This document shows, piece by piece, positions 33,394 through 45,183 of a stretch of 64,000 bases of DNA. The notes below the pieces were generated by a model, which worked only from the letters and a program-made list of their open reading frames with translations, did not search any database and was not told the origin of the DNA. This DNA comes from Macrotrachela quadricornifera. Its lineage: Eukaryota > Rotifera > Eurotatoria > Philodinida > Philodinidae. The stretch's first letter is position 1; every line of letters starts with the position of its first letter. The stretch is taken from positions 343,528 to 407,527 of the forward strand of contig JAJEKB010021338.1 of assembly GCA_022393335.1 (NCBI GenBank). The letters run 5' to 3'. Position numbers and translations under genes: made by a program.

Positions 33394-35641
33394 TTAAGAG
33401 ATAAAAACTTCAAGAGTTTCATTAGCATCATTTATCAATTTTTCTGAAAATAATCAACATAATATTTTATAGAAATATTATTTATGTTACTTATCACTTA
33501 CGTCGCATAATTCCAAGTCGAGTAAGTAATAATTGAGTTGCATCATTAGCAATAATTAAATCATTTGCATTATTAAGATTTGTTTGAGTTTCTTGTTCAT
33601 TTGGATTAGTTTCTATATTTGATGATCTTGATTCAAGATTTGGAGAATCTTCATTTGATCGAATAGATTCTCTTTTATTATAATCAATATTTGAATTTAA
33701 ATGAGATTCTATAAAATAAAAATTTATTTATACATATCGGATTGTCCTATGAAAAAAAAATTTCTCTTCTTAGTATTTTTTCCAAAATTTCTTCTCTATT
33801 ATCCCTGTAATTAAAAAAAAATCTTTTTATTAAAAGTAGCGTTTTTAATGGTCACGATTTTCATCATTTCGCTCCTATTAAACAACAAAACATAAATCAA
33901 AAGGAAAGTTCGTCAGAAATGAAATGTATAAACTTAGATATGTTGACATTTTATCTTTTGATATATATTGTTTTTTCAATAGAACGAAGGTAGAAAATTT
34001 CAAAAGGCTATCTTTTAATAAAAAGAAAAAGCATATTTTAATTACAGAAATGATAGAAGAGATATTTTTCTAGGACATCTGATAGGATTCTTTTTTGTTT
34101 CAAACTTGATGTTGGTTGAATATTCGATGATAAATCAATTAGATTTTCATTTGTTTGTTCATGAATATCAGGTGATGGTAAATCAACTGATTCAGTTATA
34201 GATATCATTGATGCTAATTGAGGTGGACCTTAGATATATATAATAGTTTATTTATTGTTAAAGAATTCTTTTTTTTTTCTTACCATATATTCGTTTTGAT
34301 AGTAATTGTGGATTACTAGATAAAATATCTGATGATTCATCTTCAAATTGTTCTTTATTATTGTATTGTTTTTGTATTAATTTTGGATAATCAGATACAT
34401 CAGTGATATCATCTGAATAATTTTTTCTTGCTAAAAATAAAATATTTAATTACACAAAACAAAAAAAAATATTTTCATTTTAACACTGACAAATATTATG
34501 ATTATATATTTGTGATTTAGAAGATATTGATCTTCTCTGCTAGAAGAAAAAAAAAGATTATTTTTATATTTTAATTACAAAAAAATTCTATATTCTAACC
34601 TTTGATTTTTGTCCATTAGATTCATCTAAATATTCTCAATATAAAATATATATATAATTCAAAAAAAAAGGAAACATCTACTTGATGAATGAGGTTTAGT
34701 CTACAAGAAAAAAAAAGAACTTTATTATTCAAAAATTAAATCAATTAATTCTTACTTTTTTTAAAGATTTTGATCTTGAAGATAATAATGGACTTGATGG
34801 TATAGACTAAATAAAATTAATTAAATAAAATAAATTCGAAAAAAAGACTTATACTTCATTATCATTATTTTCACAACTAAAGAAAAAAAGAATATGAATA
34901 TTATTATAATAAAAAAAAAACAAAAATTTTATAATACTGATAACATGGTTTTGATCCAAAAATATTTACAATTTGAAATAAATAATGTGATTGATATTTA
35001 TTTATTAATCCATGTTCACAACAGGCTATCATTTCATCTTCAAATAAATCATTTATATAAAATTTTAATTTTATTTTTAATTCATTTCTATAACGTTTTG
35101 ATTTAAATGTTAATTTATCTTTAATAAGAAAAAAAACAAATTTATTTTATTTTATTTTCCATAATTAATAATTTACCTCCTGATTGTAAACAACCTTTAA
35201 ATACTGTTTGATTATGTTGAATGATCATTATTTCATCAAGATATTGTTCTCGAGAATTTGAATTTCGATAGATTAATTTTACTAAACAATATTCTTTTTG
35301 CTTGAATAAAAAACAGAACTAATTTGAATAAGAAATAAAATTTTTTTTGTAAAACAAACTCGATATTGATTATTTCGAGATTCATCATCTTCAAAATCTG
35401 ATTCATATCTGTCTAATTTCTAATTTAATAAATAAAATAATATATATATATTTATTAAAAAAATAAGAACTAACTTTATAATTACGTAGAAAAGATCGAT
35501 ATTGTCTATGACGATCTTCTTCATGTTGTCTTTTATTTTTAATAAAATAAAAAAAAAAATTTTTTAGAAAATTAAATTAACTTACAAATGAATTAAATCT
35601 TCAATTAATCGACGTCGTTCATGTCTTAAAAAATAATCCAT
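33394..35641 (-). CDS. Unrecognised many-exon gene
   Basis: Minus-strand gene built from about a dozen small exons with GT-AG introns mostly of 40-70 bp. It starts at the ATG at 35641 (MDYFLRHERRRLIEDLIH) and ends at TAA 33396-33394. Early exons encode a charged helical start, then a compact region (QKEYCLVKLIYRNSNSREQY and ELKIKLKFYINDLFEDEMIA) that could be a small beta-rich domain. The rest is Ser/Asn-rich and probably disordered (for example SIPSSPLLSSRSKSLKK). The last exons read LLLTRLGIMRQ / KLINDANETLEVFIS, joined in phase. I do not recognise the family. Exon joins are individually plausible, but several microexons (34450-34870) are uncertain. One intron (about 33735-34080) carries an eroded repeat related to the 11.2-kb foldback element. 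Confidence 0.6.
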
Positions 35642-36753
35642 CGTTTTTTTAATAATGATAATTGTACTCTACAGGGTTTTTGCTTCTATATATATATATA
35701 TTCGTTGTTGTACGTATCAATCGTTCGAAATGAGTAACAAAAAACTATATGGGAGGAAGAGAACGCAAGGAAAAAACCCAATGAAGCTTTTTATTTTGAT
35801 GGTTGTTTAGTAGCTATACCTGTGCTTGTTCTTATTCGTTTCTTTTTTTATTGTGATTAATATTTTATCATTAAACGTTAAAGAGTCGATGTATAATTAT
35901 GATGACCTTCAGGAAATTTTGTATTACGAAATATTGTTGATTTTATACTAAATAAATTAGTTATTATTTATTAAGGATAATTTTAATATAATTAATCATA
36001 ATAAATATGTAATATTTCATGGAAAATTAAATTAAAATAATCAAATTCTTGTCTTTCTCTCTCTCTACATAAAGATAAAATAGTCAAATATCATATAAAA
36101 GTATCTACTCAAGAAGTTTTTTTTACAGATGCTTTTTTTTTCAACCATGCAATCTGAATGTGAATCCTACTGTCAGGAGCGTATAGTTCAGTGTTCCCAA
36201 AAAGGGAAACCTAAAATCAAGCCAGGATTGAAAGCTGTAGAAAAATCGTTTAAGAATCGTTAAAGAAATCCAAACGGTTAAATTCTCAGATCTAGATAAA
36301 AAATTCTTAAATTTGAGCGAAAAATGTACATTTTTGCATTCCTGAGATTAAAGAGTTTGATGTGGATGTGAAATACTTAAACATGTGGCGGCTATAATAT
36401 CAACAATTCAATAATGAAAATGTATCAAAATATATTTTAAAATGTGAGTGAAAGTTTTAAGTTGAGGTTTAGCGGCTTTCCTCATTAAAAACAGACCTCC
36501 ATTCTAGACAAGCGCAAAATATAAATTAGGTGTTGGGCTTTCCAATCGTTCTGTCTCGTCTAAAGCTTCATTGCATACGTGTTTATATAAAACTACAATA
36601 ATAATAGATTCTAGCTCATGTGAATATGTAAAAATTGAGAAAATTGAAGATTTATGAATTATTCTGCATTATTGTAAAAAATAATATTAATAGAAGTTTA
36701 TTAAAGAAACTTTAAAAATAGGTGTTCATCGTTTCAAAAATACATTCTATAGT
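35642..36753. other. No gene recognised
   Basis: AT-rich intergenic sequence with a TA run near 35690 and a CT run near 36055. Around 36150-36560 composition is more balanced, possibly an old repeat. Nothing classifiable. Confidence 0.4.
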
Positions 36754-37719
36754 TTAAATCATTTTTTTAATCCATGTTTCAACTATTTGATTAACATCAT
36801 CTGGTTTTTCTTCCATAGTCCAATGACTTGTATCTAATTCAACTGTTTCTAAATTAGCAATATATTGTTTTTGACCAGCAAATGATTGTGAAAGACATAC
36901 ACAATCTTTCATTCCTGATATATAAAGAACTGGACAATGTACTGTTGGATCAAGATCCTTTTCATCATTCCAATCAATATTAGCAATAATTGATTTATAC
37001 CAATTTAATTTTGGTTGCATTCCTTCATTAATACATTGACGTAATATATCATAATCTTTATCTGTTAAATATGAAGCTCGAGTTGTTGTTTTTTCATTAG
37101 TTATCCATTGTCGAACTTTACCAAGAGGAGCAAAATCTGTTTTCCATAATATTGGATCATTTGGATAAGCAAGATCAATAAATCTATCTGCATTATCTTC
37201 AATAATTTTTGCTGCATCATCAGAAGTAAAAAATTCCCAATAACCAATAACTTCATAGCCAAATTTTTCCTTTGTAAATTGTAACATTTTTTCATAATCT
37301 ATTTGTGTTGGTGGACGATAACCAACATTAAATAAAATCAAAGCTATTGTACGTTCGGGATGATATAAAACTAATCGAGTTGCTGGTTGAGTACCCCAAT
37401 CATGTCCAACAACAATAACTTTATTTAAATTTAAATAATCAAGTAGTGTTATAAGATGTTGAATCATTGATTTGGTTTTATATTCATTTTTATCTAATGG
37501 AGAATATGTTTTACCATAGCCCATTAAATTTGGTGCTAAACAACCATATCCTTGTTGAGCAAAATAATTAATTTGATGACGCCAACAATAGAATGATGAT
37601 GGAAAACCATGAAGAAATAGAAAAGTCGGTTTTGAATCATCTTTTGCTTTTATATAAACATATTCATAATTAATACCATTAGCAACTGAATAATTCTGTG
37701 TTTCAAACATAATTTTCAA
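36754..37719 (-). CDS. Epoxide hydrolase-like alpha/beta hydrolase
   Basis: Intronless minus-strand gene of 321 aa (or 318 from the second ATG, MFETQN). It has the full epoxide-hydrolase set: oxyanion-hole HGFP at 37-40, nucleophile Asp107 in GHDWG, cap tyrosines at about Tyr160 and Tyr241 (LNWYKS, the classic EH motif), acid Asp272 and catalytic His299 in SHW. The reaction is hydrolysis of an epoxide to a diol through a covalent ester on the aspartate. No signal peptide or membrane anchor, so cytosolic. It lacks the N-terminal phosphatase domain of vertebrate soluble epoxide hydrolase and resembles short bacterial, fungal and plant forms. Lack of introns among intron-bearing neighbours fits, but does not prove, horizontal gain. 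Confidence 0.9.
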   Translation of the reverse strand: MKIMFETQNYSVANGINYEYVYIKAKDDSKPTFLFLHGFPSSFYCWRHQINYFAQQGYGCLAPNLMGYGKTYSPLDKNEYKTKSMIQHLITLLDYLNLNKVIVVGHDWGTQPATRLVLYHPERTIALILFNVGYRPPTQIDYEKMLQFTKEKFGYEVIGYWEFFTSDDAAKIIEDNADRFIDLAYPNDPILWKTDFAPLGKVRQWITNEKTTTRASYLTDKDYDILRQCINEGMQPKLNWYKSIIANIDWNDEKDLDPTVHCPVLYISGMKDCVCLSQSFAGQKQYIANLETVELDTSHWTMEEKPDDVNQIVETWIKKMI

Positions 37720-39115
37720 ATAATTGAATAAATTTAATGATAATCAAAAAAATAAATTCTATACTAAAAAAGACAATCTTATATATATATATATATGATA
37801 TCTTAAATAAGAATGGTATAAAGAAGAATAAAATACGATAAAACACTCGTGTCTTTTCTTTTTTTTCATTGATACGAATGAAAATAAATATGTTAAACGG
37901 TTTTGTCACATGTTTTTATCTTATATTTATTTTTGTTTTGTTATTGTATTTTAACATATAATAATTTGTATTAAATATATGTGCTGGTAAACCGTTTTGT
38001 ATCTGATATCTATATCGAATTTTAATAATCGAATTAAACGATTTGAAAAATTTTTTTAAAGTATAAATAAGTTCTGAATAAATGAATATGGATCGAAAGC
38101 ATTAAATATTTCTACTTATCCTTTGTTGAATGTCATTTAATCGTTTGACGGGCAATGGATCATATATGCACTTCTCTTTTTTTTCTTTGTGTTCTCCCGT
38201 ATCCTCGTTCCTCCCGCTTTTTCCATTCAAAAGTCACTTGTCAAAGGGTTAAACTAGACGCTTAGATTGCACGAGTTTATCATACATTTTCTTCTGTTTT
38301 TTTGCTTATCTCGCTTAGATTATTCATACGAATTATTGTAAAACAATATCAATATCATCGATTTAAGTCTGAATTTTTTCTGATAAATATTTTAAATTGT
38401 TGAGAATATGAATAAAGATCTTTATTATGTATATGTTTCTTACATGTGTATTTAATATTTCACATGTTCGAATTATTTGAATAATAATACTTTTTTTTGT
38501 CTCCTACTATTATAAGTAAACAGCATTAAGACTTTTCGCTCCCTCAAAAAGTGATTTCAGGACCAAGTTGGGTGATATTGCATGAAATTTCCCGGATATG
38601 TTGAGACTATAGTATGGAAACTATGGTCACATCTCCAGCACAATACGAACTAGTATACAAAAGATATTAATCAAACAAGAATGCCAAAAACAGTTCATTT
38701 TGTCTACAAGATTTCTCTGTAGCTTTCCGTTCAATCGTTTGAAAATGCATATCAAATGCAGAGCCTATGAGGTTCCTTTTCTTTTAAAGATTCTTATGTA
38801 TTAAGCGCAGAAAATACTTGTCAAGCTCATTCGCTTGAAAAATAGCCAAAAAAAATGGTGCTCTAATTATAAAGATGCTTTTCAATATACTAATAATAAA
38901 GTCTCATTCAAGAAACGAATTTTCAAAGATCCTGCAGTTTTTGATGCTCTTTCAAACAAAACAAAAAATATTTAACTTTATATAGTACTGTGGTAGAATG
39001 TCGCTGCCAAAATAGAAAGCCATCGTATATAAAAAGATATGTGTAGTCAAATTGTTATATCTTTAGCCAAACTATGATGAATCGAACTAAAAGGTGACTA
39101 TGCCTTACAGCTGAA
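37720..39115. other. No gene recognised
   Basis: AT-rich intergenic sequence upstream of the epoxide hydrolase, with a TA run near 37782. Nothing supported. Confidence 0.4.
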
Positions 39116-39117
39116 TT

Positions 39118-40170
39118 TTTGATCTGCGTACCGTGAGAAAAAATCTGTATACATAATATTGAGTGTGTGTCTGTTATCGAGTCAAAGGTCAACGTTTAGG
39201 TTGATCTTCACGAGCATACGCATGAATGAGTTTCGTTTTATTGGAGATTATCAGAGCTGGGCAGCTCCGACCTTCCCTGGCTCCGGCTCCGACGTCAAAA
39301 ACTGTTCTTTTTTTTTCTTGTTTTTCTTTTAATGGATTTTACATAGATTTTCAAGTAACAACAAATATGAAATACTGATGTAGTTGAAAACAACTGAATA
39401 ACAAATAAAAAATGTCTAGTGTAGAAGATTAGAATTGCATTTGAGAAATGCTAATTTCGCTAACATGTCTATCGTGAGACTTCCTCTGTGTGGTCAAATG
39501 GTGAATGAAAACATGTTAAATTCAGAATACGATTGAATACGTTATAGCTGGTTGATACGTAAAAACGTAGTTATGTATAAGTAGTTTGTTTTTAACCAAA
39601 GGCACACAAGCCTTTTTCAGTGAAGAATAAATAGCTGATATTTATATGTAATATTTAGACAAGATATGAAATATACCTAAGTTGTCATACAAAGAAAAGA
39701 GCGAAAAAAACCAATAAAAAACACTAAAAAAATATCCGATAAAAGGAAAGAAAGAGATAGGCATAGTTGATACATACATATGAACAAAGAGAGAGAATTA
39801 ACACATATAGAAAATACCTATAACACAAATGTAACCCTCGTTCTCAATGCAGACAGAACGAATAAAATTCGGGGCCGTCACATAACTATTCGCTCCCATT
39901 CCGCTCTGCCTCCGACAAAAATATTTCATGATCGGATCAGGCTCCGGCTCCGTTAATAAGTAGAGCCGGCTCCCAGAAGCCGGAGCTGCCCAGCTCTGGA
40001 GATCAACAAGTAACAACCACAACAGATTCACCTACGTCACAACCCCCCAAACTTATGCCCACCACACCTTAACTTTTGAACATTGTTAATTGACCTTTGA
40101 TCAAATGACAGATATCCATTCAACATTATGTATATGGATTTTCTCACGGTACGCAACAGAACTGAATAAT
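39118..40170. repeat. Older inverted-repeat element, host of a hAT insertion
   Basis: The left segment with gcgtaccgtgagaaaa (near 39127) and gtcaaaggtcaa (near 39181) is matched in inverted form on the right (about 40085-40160, ttttctcacggtacgc). The arms are diverged. A hAT-type element sits between them, so this is the older, interrupted element. Class unknown. Confidence 0.55.
39244..40006. mobile_element. hAT-type non-autonomous element, 747 bp
   Basis: Perfect 18-bp terminal inverted repeat CAGAGCTGGGCAGCTCCG at 39252-39269, and its complement at 39981-39998. Flanking octamers gagattat (39244-39251) and gagatcaa (39999-40006) match at 6 of 8 positions, as expected for an aged hAT target duplication. 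Subterminal regions are rich in the word ggctccg. No transposase is encoded. Confidence 0.75.
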
Positions 40171-41799
40171 ATATATACTGTTGGATAGAAGAAGTTTTTC
40201 CCTATAAACCTACATATATCTTGTTATCTGGTCAAAAGGTCATAATCGCTTTTTGCAAAACATCTACAACGATCTAAACTAAAATACTTGCTCTAAACCC
40301 CAATACAACGATTCATATCTATGTGCAATCATAAAAGTCATTGAAGTTTACTTACAGATACATTGGCATTTACCCCGATATTAGTCTTTCTTCAGCTGAC
40401 AAGCCTCGTAAAGCTTCAAAGTTCCGATAATCAATATCCACTCATAATTCATACCTTCACCTGGTAGCAAAACCATGACCTTTTACCACTTTTAACGACA
40501 ACAGCAAAATCCTAAAATACATATTTATACGTTCATACTCATGCCACCGTCAATACCACCTTTCATAACTATATACATACATAAAATCCATCTACGCACT
40601 TTTTATACATATAAAATAAAGTATCCATCTGCATTTCTCACCATCAGCTATCAACGAAAATAAAAAAATTATTCTCTCCAAATAGTTAGAGTGAAATGTC
40701 CATTAATAAATTTTATAAATAATTATAAATGAAAAATAAAAATATTTATATTTTTTCTAGGATTATGGTAGTCTGATGTTTTTTGGTTCGTTTATATTAT
40801 AAATCAAATTAGGCAGCTACTCGAAAAAGAATGTCAAAAATTGGATTTTGTTGACTAAAACTAAGTCTTGAAGTGATCTTGAAATAAAGTGAAATCCACC
40901 AGTGGATTCTATCGTGGCGAATGTGTTAAATTTACAAAATTTCTTAGTAAATATCTGATTTCTGCCGAATTTTCATACGTATAGATAGATAAATCAGTTG
41001 ATTTACTTTAATATATATTGAAATTGAATAACTTATTTGTACAATTATATCACATACCAAGTCATTCAACTGAAACCGGTGAATTTGAGATTTGCCATGC
41101 CCTCATCTATAACCATACTCTATATCCTTTTAGAATTCATTTAATACAAAATAAGATGTGTGCGATTTTCAGTTATTTTTACGCGTTACTTGATTGATTT
41201 CTACTGTCGAGCCAATTGCGTTTTGATATGATTAATCAAGTTATATTTTCTAAACCATATACTCATTTATCTATACAATATTTACTATTCCTCGACATTT
41301 CTTTCATCATTTACAAAATTCGAAAAAAGAATTCAAATTTTGTAACCTTAATTATTTTCAACTCACGTTTTTAGACCTCTCAGTTTTCTAAAAAACTGAT
41401 CTTTATTTATCAAGAATAGTTGACGATTTTTTTGTGTTGAAAAAATTGTTATAAACGAAGAATAAGCCTTTTCGGCACGTATTTTTCTTTTTTATGTAAA
41501 ACAATCCTTCTAGAATTAAAAAAATATTTATTTCAAGAGTCATTCATCATTACAAATATTCCCTCATTAGATTTTTCTATTCCCTTCTGTTTTATTGGAA
41601 GAAATGAGAATAATACTAGTCTTTTTAACTCAAATTAGTGACGAGAACGATATTTTCTCTTTGTCAATATATTCTAGGAGAGTAGCAGCATTCTGCATAA
41701 TATTGTCATCAACCAAACAGTGCACAAAAACTGCGTGAGATGTCAATTTTTTTCTATTTTTATTAAAAAATAACTGCATTCTTTCATCGATTGTAGTGC
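40171..41799. other. No gene recognised
   Basis: AT-rich intergenic sequence. No consistent reading frame, RNA gene or named repeat seen. Confidence 0.4.
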
Positions 41800-42927
41800 A
41801 TGGCATCCGATGATGGTAGAAGTTGTATTGTTATAGTTTTAGTTCTTCTATTTATATTTGGTGTTGGTATTTGTTATTACGACGAGATACAGAAATTTTT
41901 CGATCGAGCTCCAAAACACATTGTTCGTCGTCCTGTATTGACAAATAAACTTTCAATAAAAAAATATTACAAATCCAATGTTTTTTGTAGTAACTTAACA
42001 ATACACGGAGTAAACGATTCAGATGGACCAGAATTATACCGAATAAGCTGGAATAAATTGATGACAATGATACTAACAAGAATAAAAGATGGATTTGTTN
42101 NNNNNNNNNNNNNNNNNNNNNNNNNNNNNNNNNNNNNNNNNNNNNNNNNNNNNNNNNNNNNNNNNNNNNNNNNNNNNNNNNNNNNNNNNNNNNNNNNNNN
42201 NNNNNNNNNNNNNNNNNNNNNNNNNNNNNNNNNNNNNNNNNNNNNNNNNNNNNNNNNNNNNNNNNNNNNNNNNNNNNNNNNNNNNNNNNNNNNNNNNNNN
42301 NNNNNNNNNNNNNNNNNNNNNNNNNNNNNNNNNNNNNNNNNNNNNNNNNNNNNNNNNNNNNNNNNNNNNNNNNNNNNNNNNNNNNNNNNNNNNNNNNNNN
42401 NNNNNNNNNNNNNNNNNNNNNNNNNNNNNNNNNNNNNNNNNNNNNNNNNNNNNNNNNNNNNNNNNNNNNNNNNNNNNNNNNNNNNNNNNNNNNNNNNNNG
42501 GGTGACAATAGGTCAAATAACTTACAATGAAACAAATCCATCTTTTTTTCACATTAAGTATTCTAATAACAAAAATAAAAAGTCATTTATACAGATGTTG
42601 AGCAATAAAAAAGAAGAAAAGTTATTTTCACTATATTCTATCCCCTCGACTGAAGAGAGGGTCCAATTTATGTGGAGTATAATATGGTTTGATTACACTA
42701 CATACTCTGTATTGGATGACCGTAATGTGAGAAACAAGGAAACAATACATTTTTTTAATGGTGGGGAGTTGCGAGAAAAATCAATGAGGAATTCTCACAA
42801 TCTCTTCTCTGGCTCGATGTCTCATTGGTATATTTACGAACTACATGTGCCAAGCTATTTACCGGTTGAATTATATCTGACTACTTTGATCATCTCAGAT
42901 CATGTAACACTTATTGATTGCAAATGA
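41800..42927 (+). CDS. Unrecognised single-pass membrane protein, interrupted by assembly gap
   Basis: Starts at the ATG at 41800 (MASDDGRSCIVIVLVLLFIF). A transmembrane segment spans about residues 9-27, with a short cytosolic head, so a type II orientation is likely. A run of N at 42100-42499 removes the middle. The right part is in the same frame only if the true gap is 400 bp or differs by a multiple of 3, with no intron inside. The C-terminal part (about 142 aa) is rich in aromatic and polar residues, contains an NGG, and ends HVTLIDCK. I recognise no domain. An aataaa signal overlaps the end of the gene at about 42930. Confidence 0.55.
   Translation: MASDDGRSCIVIVLVLLFIFGVGICYYDEIQKFFDRAPKHIVRRPVLTNKLSIKKYYKSNVFCSNLTIHGVNDSDGPELYRISWNKLMTMILTRIKDGFVXXXXXXXXXXXXXXXXXXXXXXXXXXXXXXXXXXXXXXXXXXXXXXXXXXXXXXXXXXXXXXXXXXXXXXXXXXXXXXXXXXXXXXXXXXXXXXXXXXXXXXXXXXXXXXXXXXXXXXXXXXXXXXXXXXXXXXVTIGQITYNETNPSFFHIKYSNNKNKKSFIQMLSNKKEEKLFSLYSIPSTEERVQFMWSIIWFDYTTYSVLDDRNVRNKETIHFFNGGELREKSMRNSHNLFSGSMSHWYIYELHVPSYLPVELYLTTLIISDHVTLIDCK
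42100..42499. other. Assembly gap, 400 N
   Basis: Unknown bases. The round length suggests an estimated or placeholder gap. Any open frame crossing it is artificial. Confidence 0.99.
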
Positions 42928-43347
42928 GAATAAACAGTATCCGATCAAATTTGCTTATATGACTCAATATACTAATAAACTTGTGTCTACTTAGTAAAGC
43001 TTTAGGACATTGATGGAAGGTCACATCTCATAATAATAATTACAAGTGTTCAGTTTAAGTCTGGACATGTTAAACTTCTTCGATAGCAAATCTTGAATAC
43101 ATTTTACTTATATTGATTATTCTTAGTAGAATTTTTTATTTTGACAATTATTTCGTTTGAATTTCATGATTATCCAAGTAATCTCGATCATTCATTCATC
43201 GACATCATTGCAGAAATATGTCCACATTCTTCACGAAGATGCAATCACTTTGGGATGTCATCTGTTTTACTCTTTAAAACAGTTTCTAAATACTGATTTC
43301 AAAATTAACCATTAATCATAACTACGTCCTTATGTACAAATCTCCTG
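42928..43347. other. No gene recognised
   Basis: Spacer between the membrane-protein gene and a large inverted-repeat element. Nothing supported. Confidence 0.4.
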
Positions 43348-45183
43348 AGCGCAGGATGTCCCATAAGAGTGTATGTGCAGAATGAGCACACCATCAATAT
43401 ATTATATATTCCCGACAAAGAAATAATTTCACTCCGTATTTCTTATATATTGTCATTATAAAAACAAATTATTTTAAAACTAATGGCATATTCTTAAAAT
43501 CTGTGGAGTTTTCTATCACTCTCTATAATTAGATTTTAGTTGTGACCCTTTCATTACCAAAATAATTGAGAATAATAGAGGCACCCTCATGTCCAGATTC
43601 CCATAAACTTGATTTTTTCTTTATCATCAAAAATGGTTTTAAAAATTTTTCATCACTATAAAATGATCTTCTTTGAGAAAGCAACTATAGATTCTGATAA
43701 GACTTAAAATTCTCTATCACCCTATTTATCAGAGGTGCAGAATCTGCCGTAAAAAGCAAAAATTTCCCCCACCGTTAATATTATTTTCGAAAAATTTCCC
43801 TCAGCTAGAAAAATCAAAATACATGGCATTCTGTGGATTATATATCTATAAGCAAAGGACATCGAAAGAGAACTACTTAAAAACAAATAGCGTGATTTTA
43901 AAAAAACAACGCGCTCTATTAATTATCGATTGATTCTGGTAATCTTCGTAATTGTTTTTTTCTCAAATGATTTAGTATAATAGAGCCTGGTGATAGCAGT
44001 TTCCATGTTTAATATTATTCACTCTTTTTATAAAATAATCAATTTTTATCCTTCTTGTTGTTGAAGTTATTATCTAGTGAACATTTGATAAATGCATCAG
44101 CGAGATGCAACGGGAGCATTCCAGTGAAGCAGTACTTCATTATCTAACGAATCATGATGTAATGAACGGTTGCTATGAATATGTCCTTTTAAAATTGACA
44201 CTGTTGATTCACATATCGTTTGGCTTCTAATTCTGAGTACCATTAATGAATGAAAGTAGAGAAAGTCATTGATGCCGTCGGATAAATCTGTACTTGTATA
44301 AAATCTTTTAATAACACAAAAGCAAGAAGCTCATAGGTAGAGACATCGCAGCTTGTGTTTTTTTTCAAATGGAAAAAAGTTATTTTTCGAAACGTTTCCA
44401 GACTCAAAACTTTTCCAAAATTTCCCCAGATCTAAACAATTTCCCGCACCGCGCGGTGCCGCACACGGGTAGATTCTGCACCTCTGCTATTTATTTACTT
44501 ATTTTCTTGCATTTACAGATTGACAAAAAAATTTGAATACAATGAATATACTCTGAATCAACTAGCACCAAAAATCTGCATTTTCTTTCACTACTTAATC
44601 TCAAGACACTGCATTAATACATAAGATGATAAAAATTTCAATCGCTATCAGAATGTGTAATTTCTCCTGTAAAAACTTATTCCCATAGGAATAATAATTG
44701 AAGAAAAAACTAGAAAAGTAGCGAAAAATGCAGATTTTTGATACTTGTCAATTGGGGGTACCTTCATTATGCTCAAATTATTGTTCAATAAATAAATATA
44801 AGGCAATAGCTAAATATATAGGGTGATAAAAAGTTTAAAGCTCTATCAGTGGATATAATTACTTTTTTAAGAAGGATATTTCTATAGTAATGAAAAATTT
44901 AAGAAGCTAGTTGAGGAGATAAAGTCAAATTTATGGGAATCTGAACATGAGGATGCTTCTATTATCCTCAATATATTTTGGTAATGAAAAGATCAAAACT
45001 AAAACCTAATTATACACAGTGATAGAAAACTCTACAGACTTTAAGAATATATCATTAGTTTTAAAATAATTTGTTTTTATAGTGACAATATATGAGAAAG
45101 ACGGAGTGAAACTATGTTTTGCCGGTAATACATAATATATTAATGGTGTGCTCATTCTGCACATATACCGTCCTGACATATAT
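43348..45183. mobile_element. Large inverted-repeat element, host of a nested hAT insertion
   Basis: Arms of about 370 bp (about 43348-43729 and 44810-45183) are inverted copies, sharing for example gtgcagaatgagcacacca and cagattcccataaa. The left end reads caggatgtcccataag; the right end is eroded. The interior shares caccaaaaatctgcattttt and other segments with the element at 58.2-58.9 kb, so the two are one family. No transposase frame. A younger hAT-type element interrupts it next to the left arm. Confidence 0.75.
43722..44494. mobile_element. hAT-type non-autonomous element with exact 8-bp TSD
   Basis: ctatttat occurs at 43722-43729 and 44487-44494 around an element of 757 bp (43730-44486). 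Its ends are a perfect 16-bp inverted repeat, CAGAGGTGCAGAATCT. The exact octamer and CAGAG ends identify the hAT superfamily. No transposase is present. A GC-rich patch (accgcgcggtgccgcacac) lies just inside the right end. The intact duplication suggests a fairly recent insertion into the older inverted-repeat element. Confidence 0.9.

Noticed and set aside
39798..40031. 77-aa minus-strand frame rich in Pro/Glu
   Set aside because: It lies across the right end of a hAT-type non-autonomous element and its flank; no coding signature.
41852..42552. Long frames crossing the N run on both strands
   Set aside because: Unknown bases cannot contain stops, so these frames are artificial.
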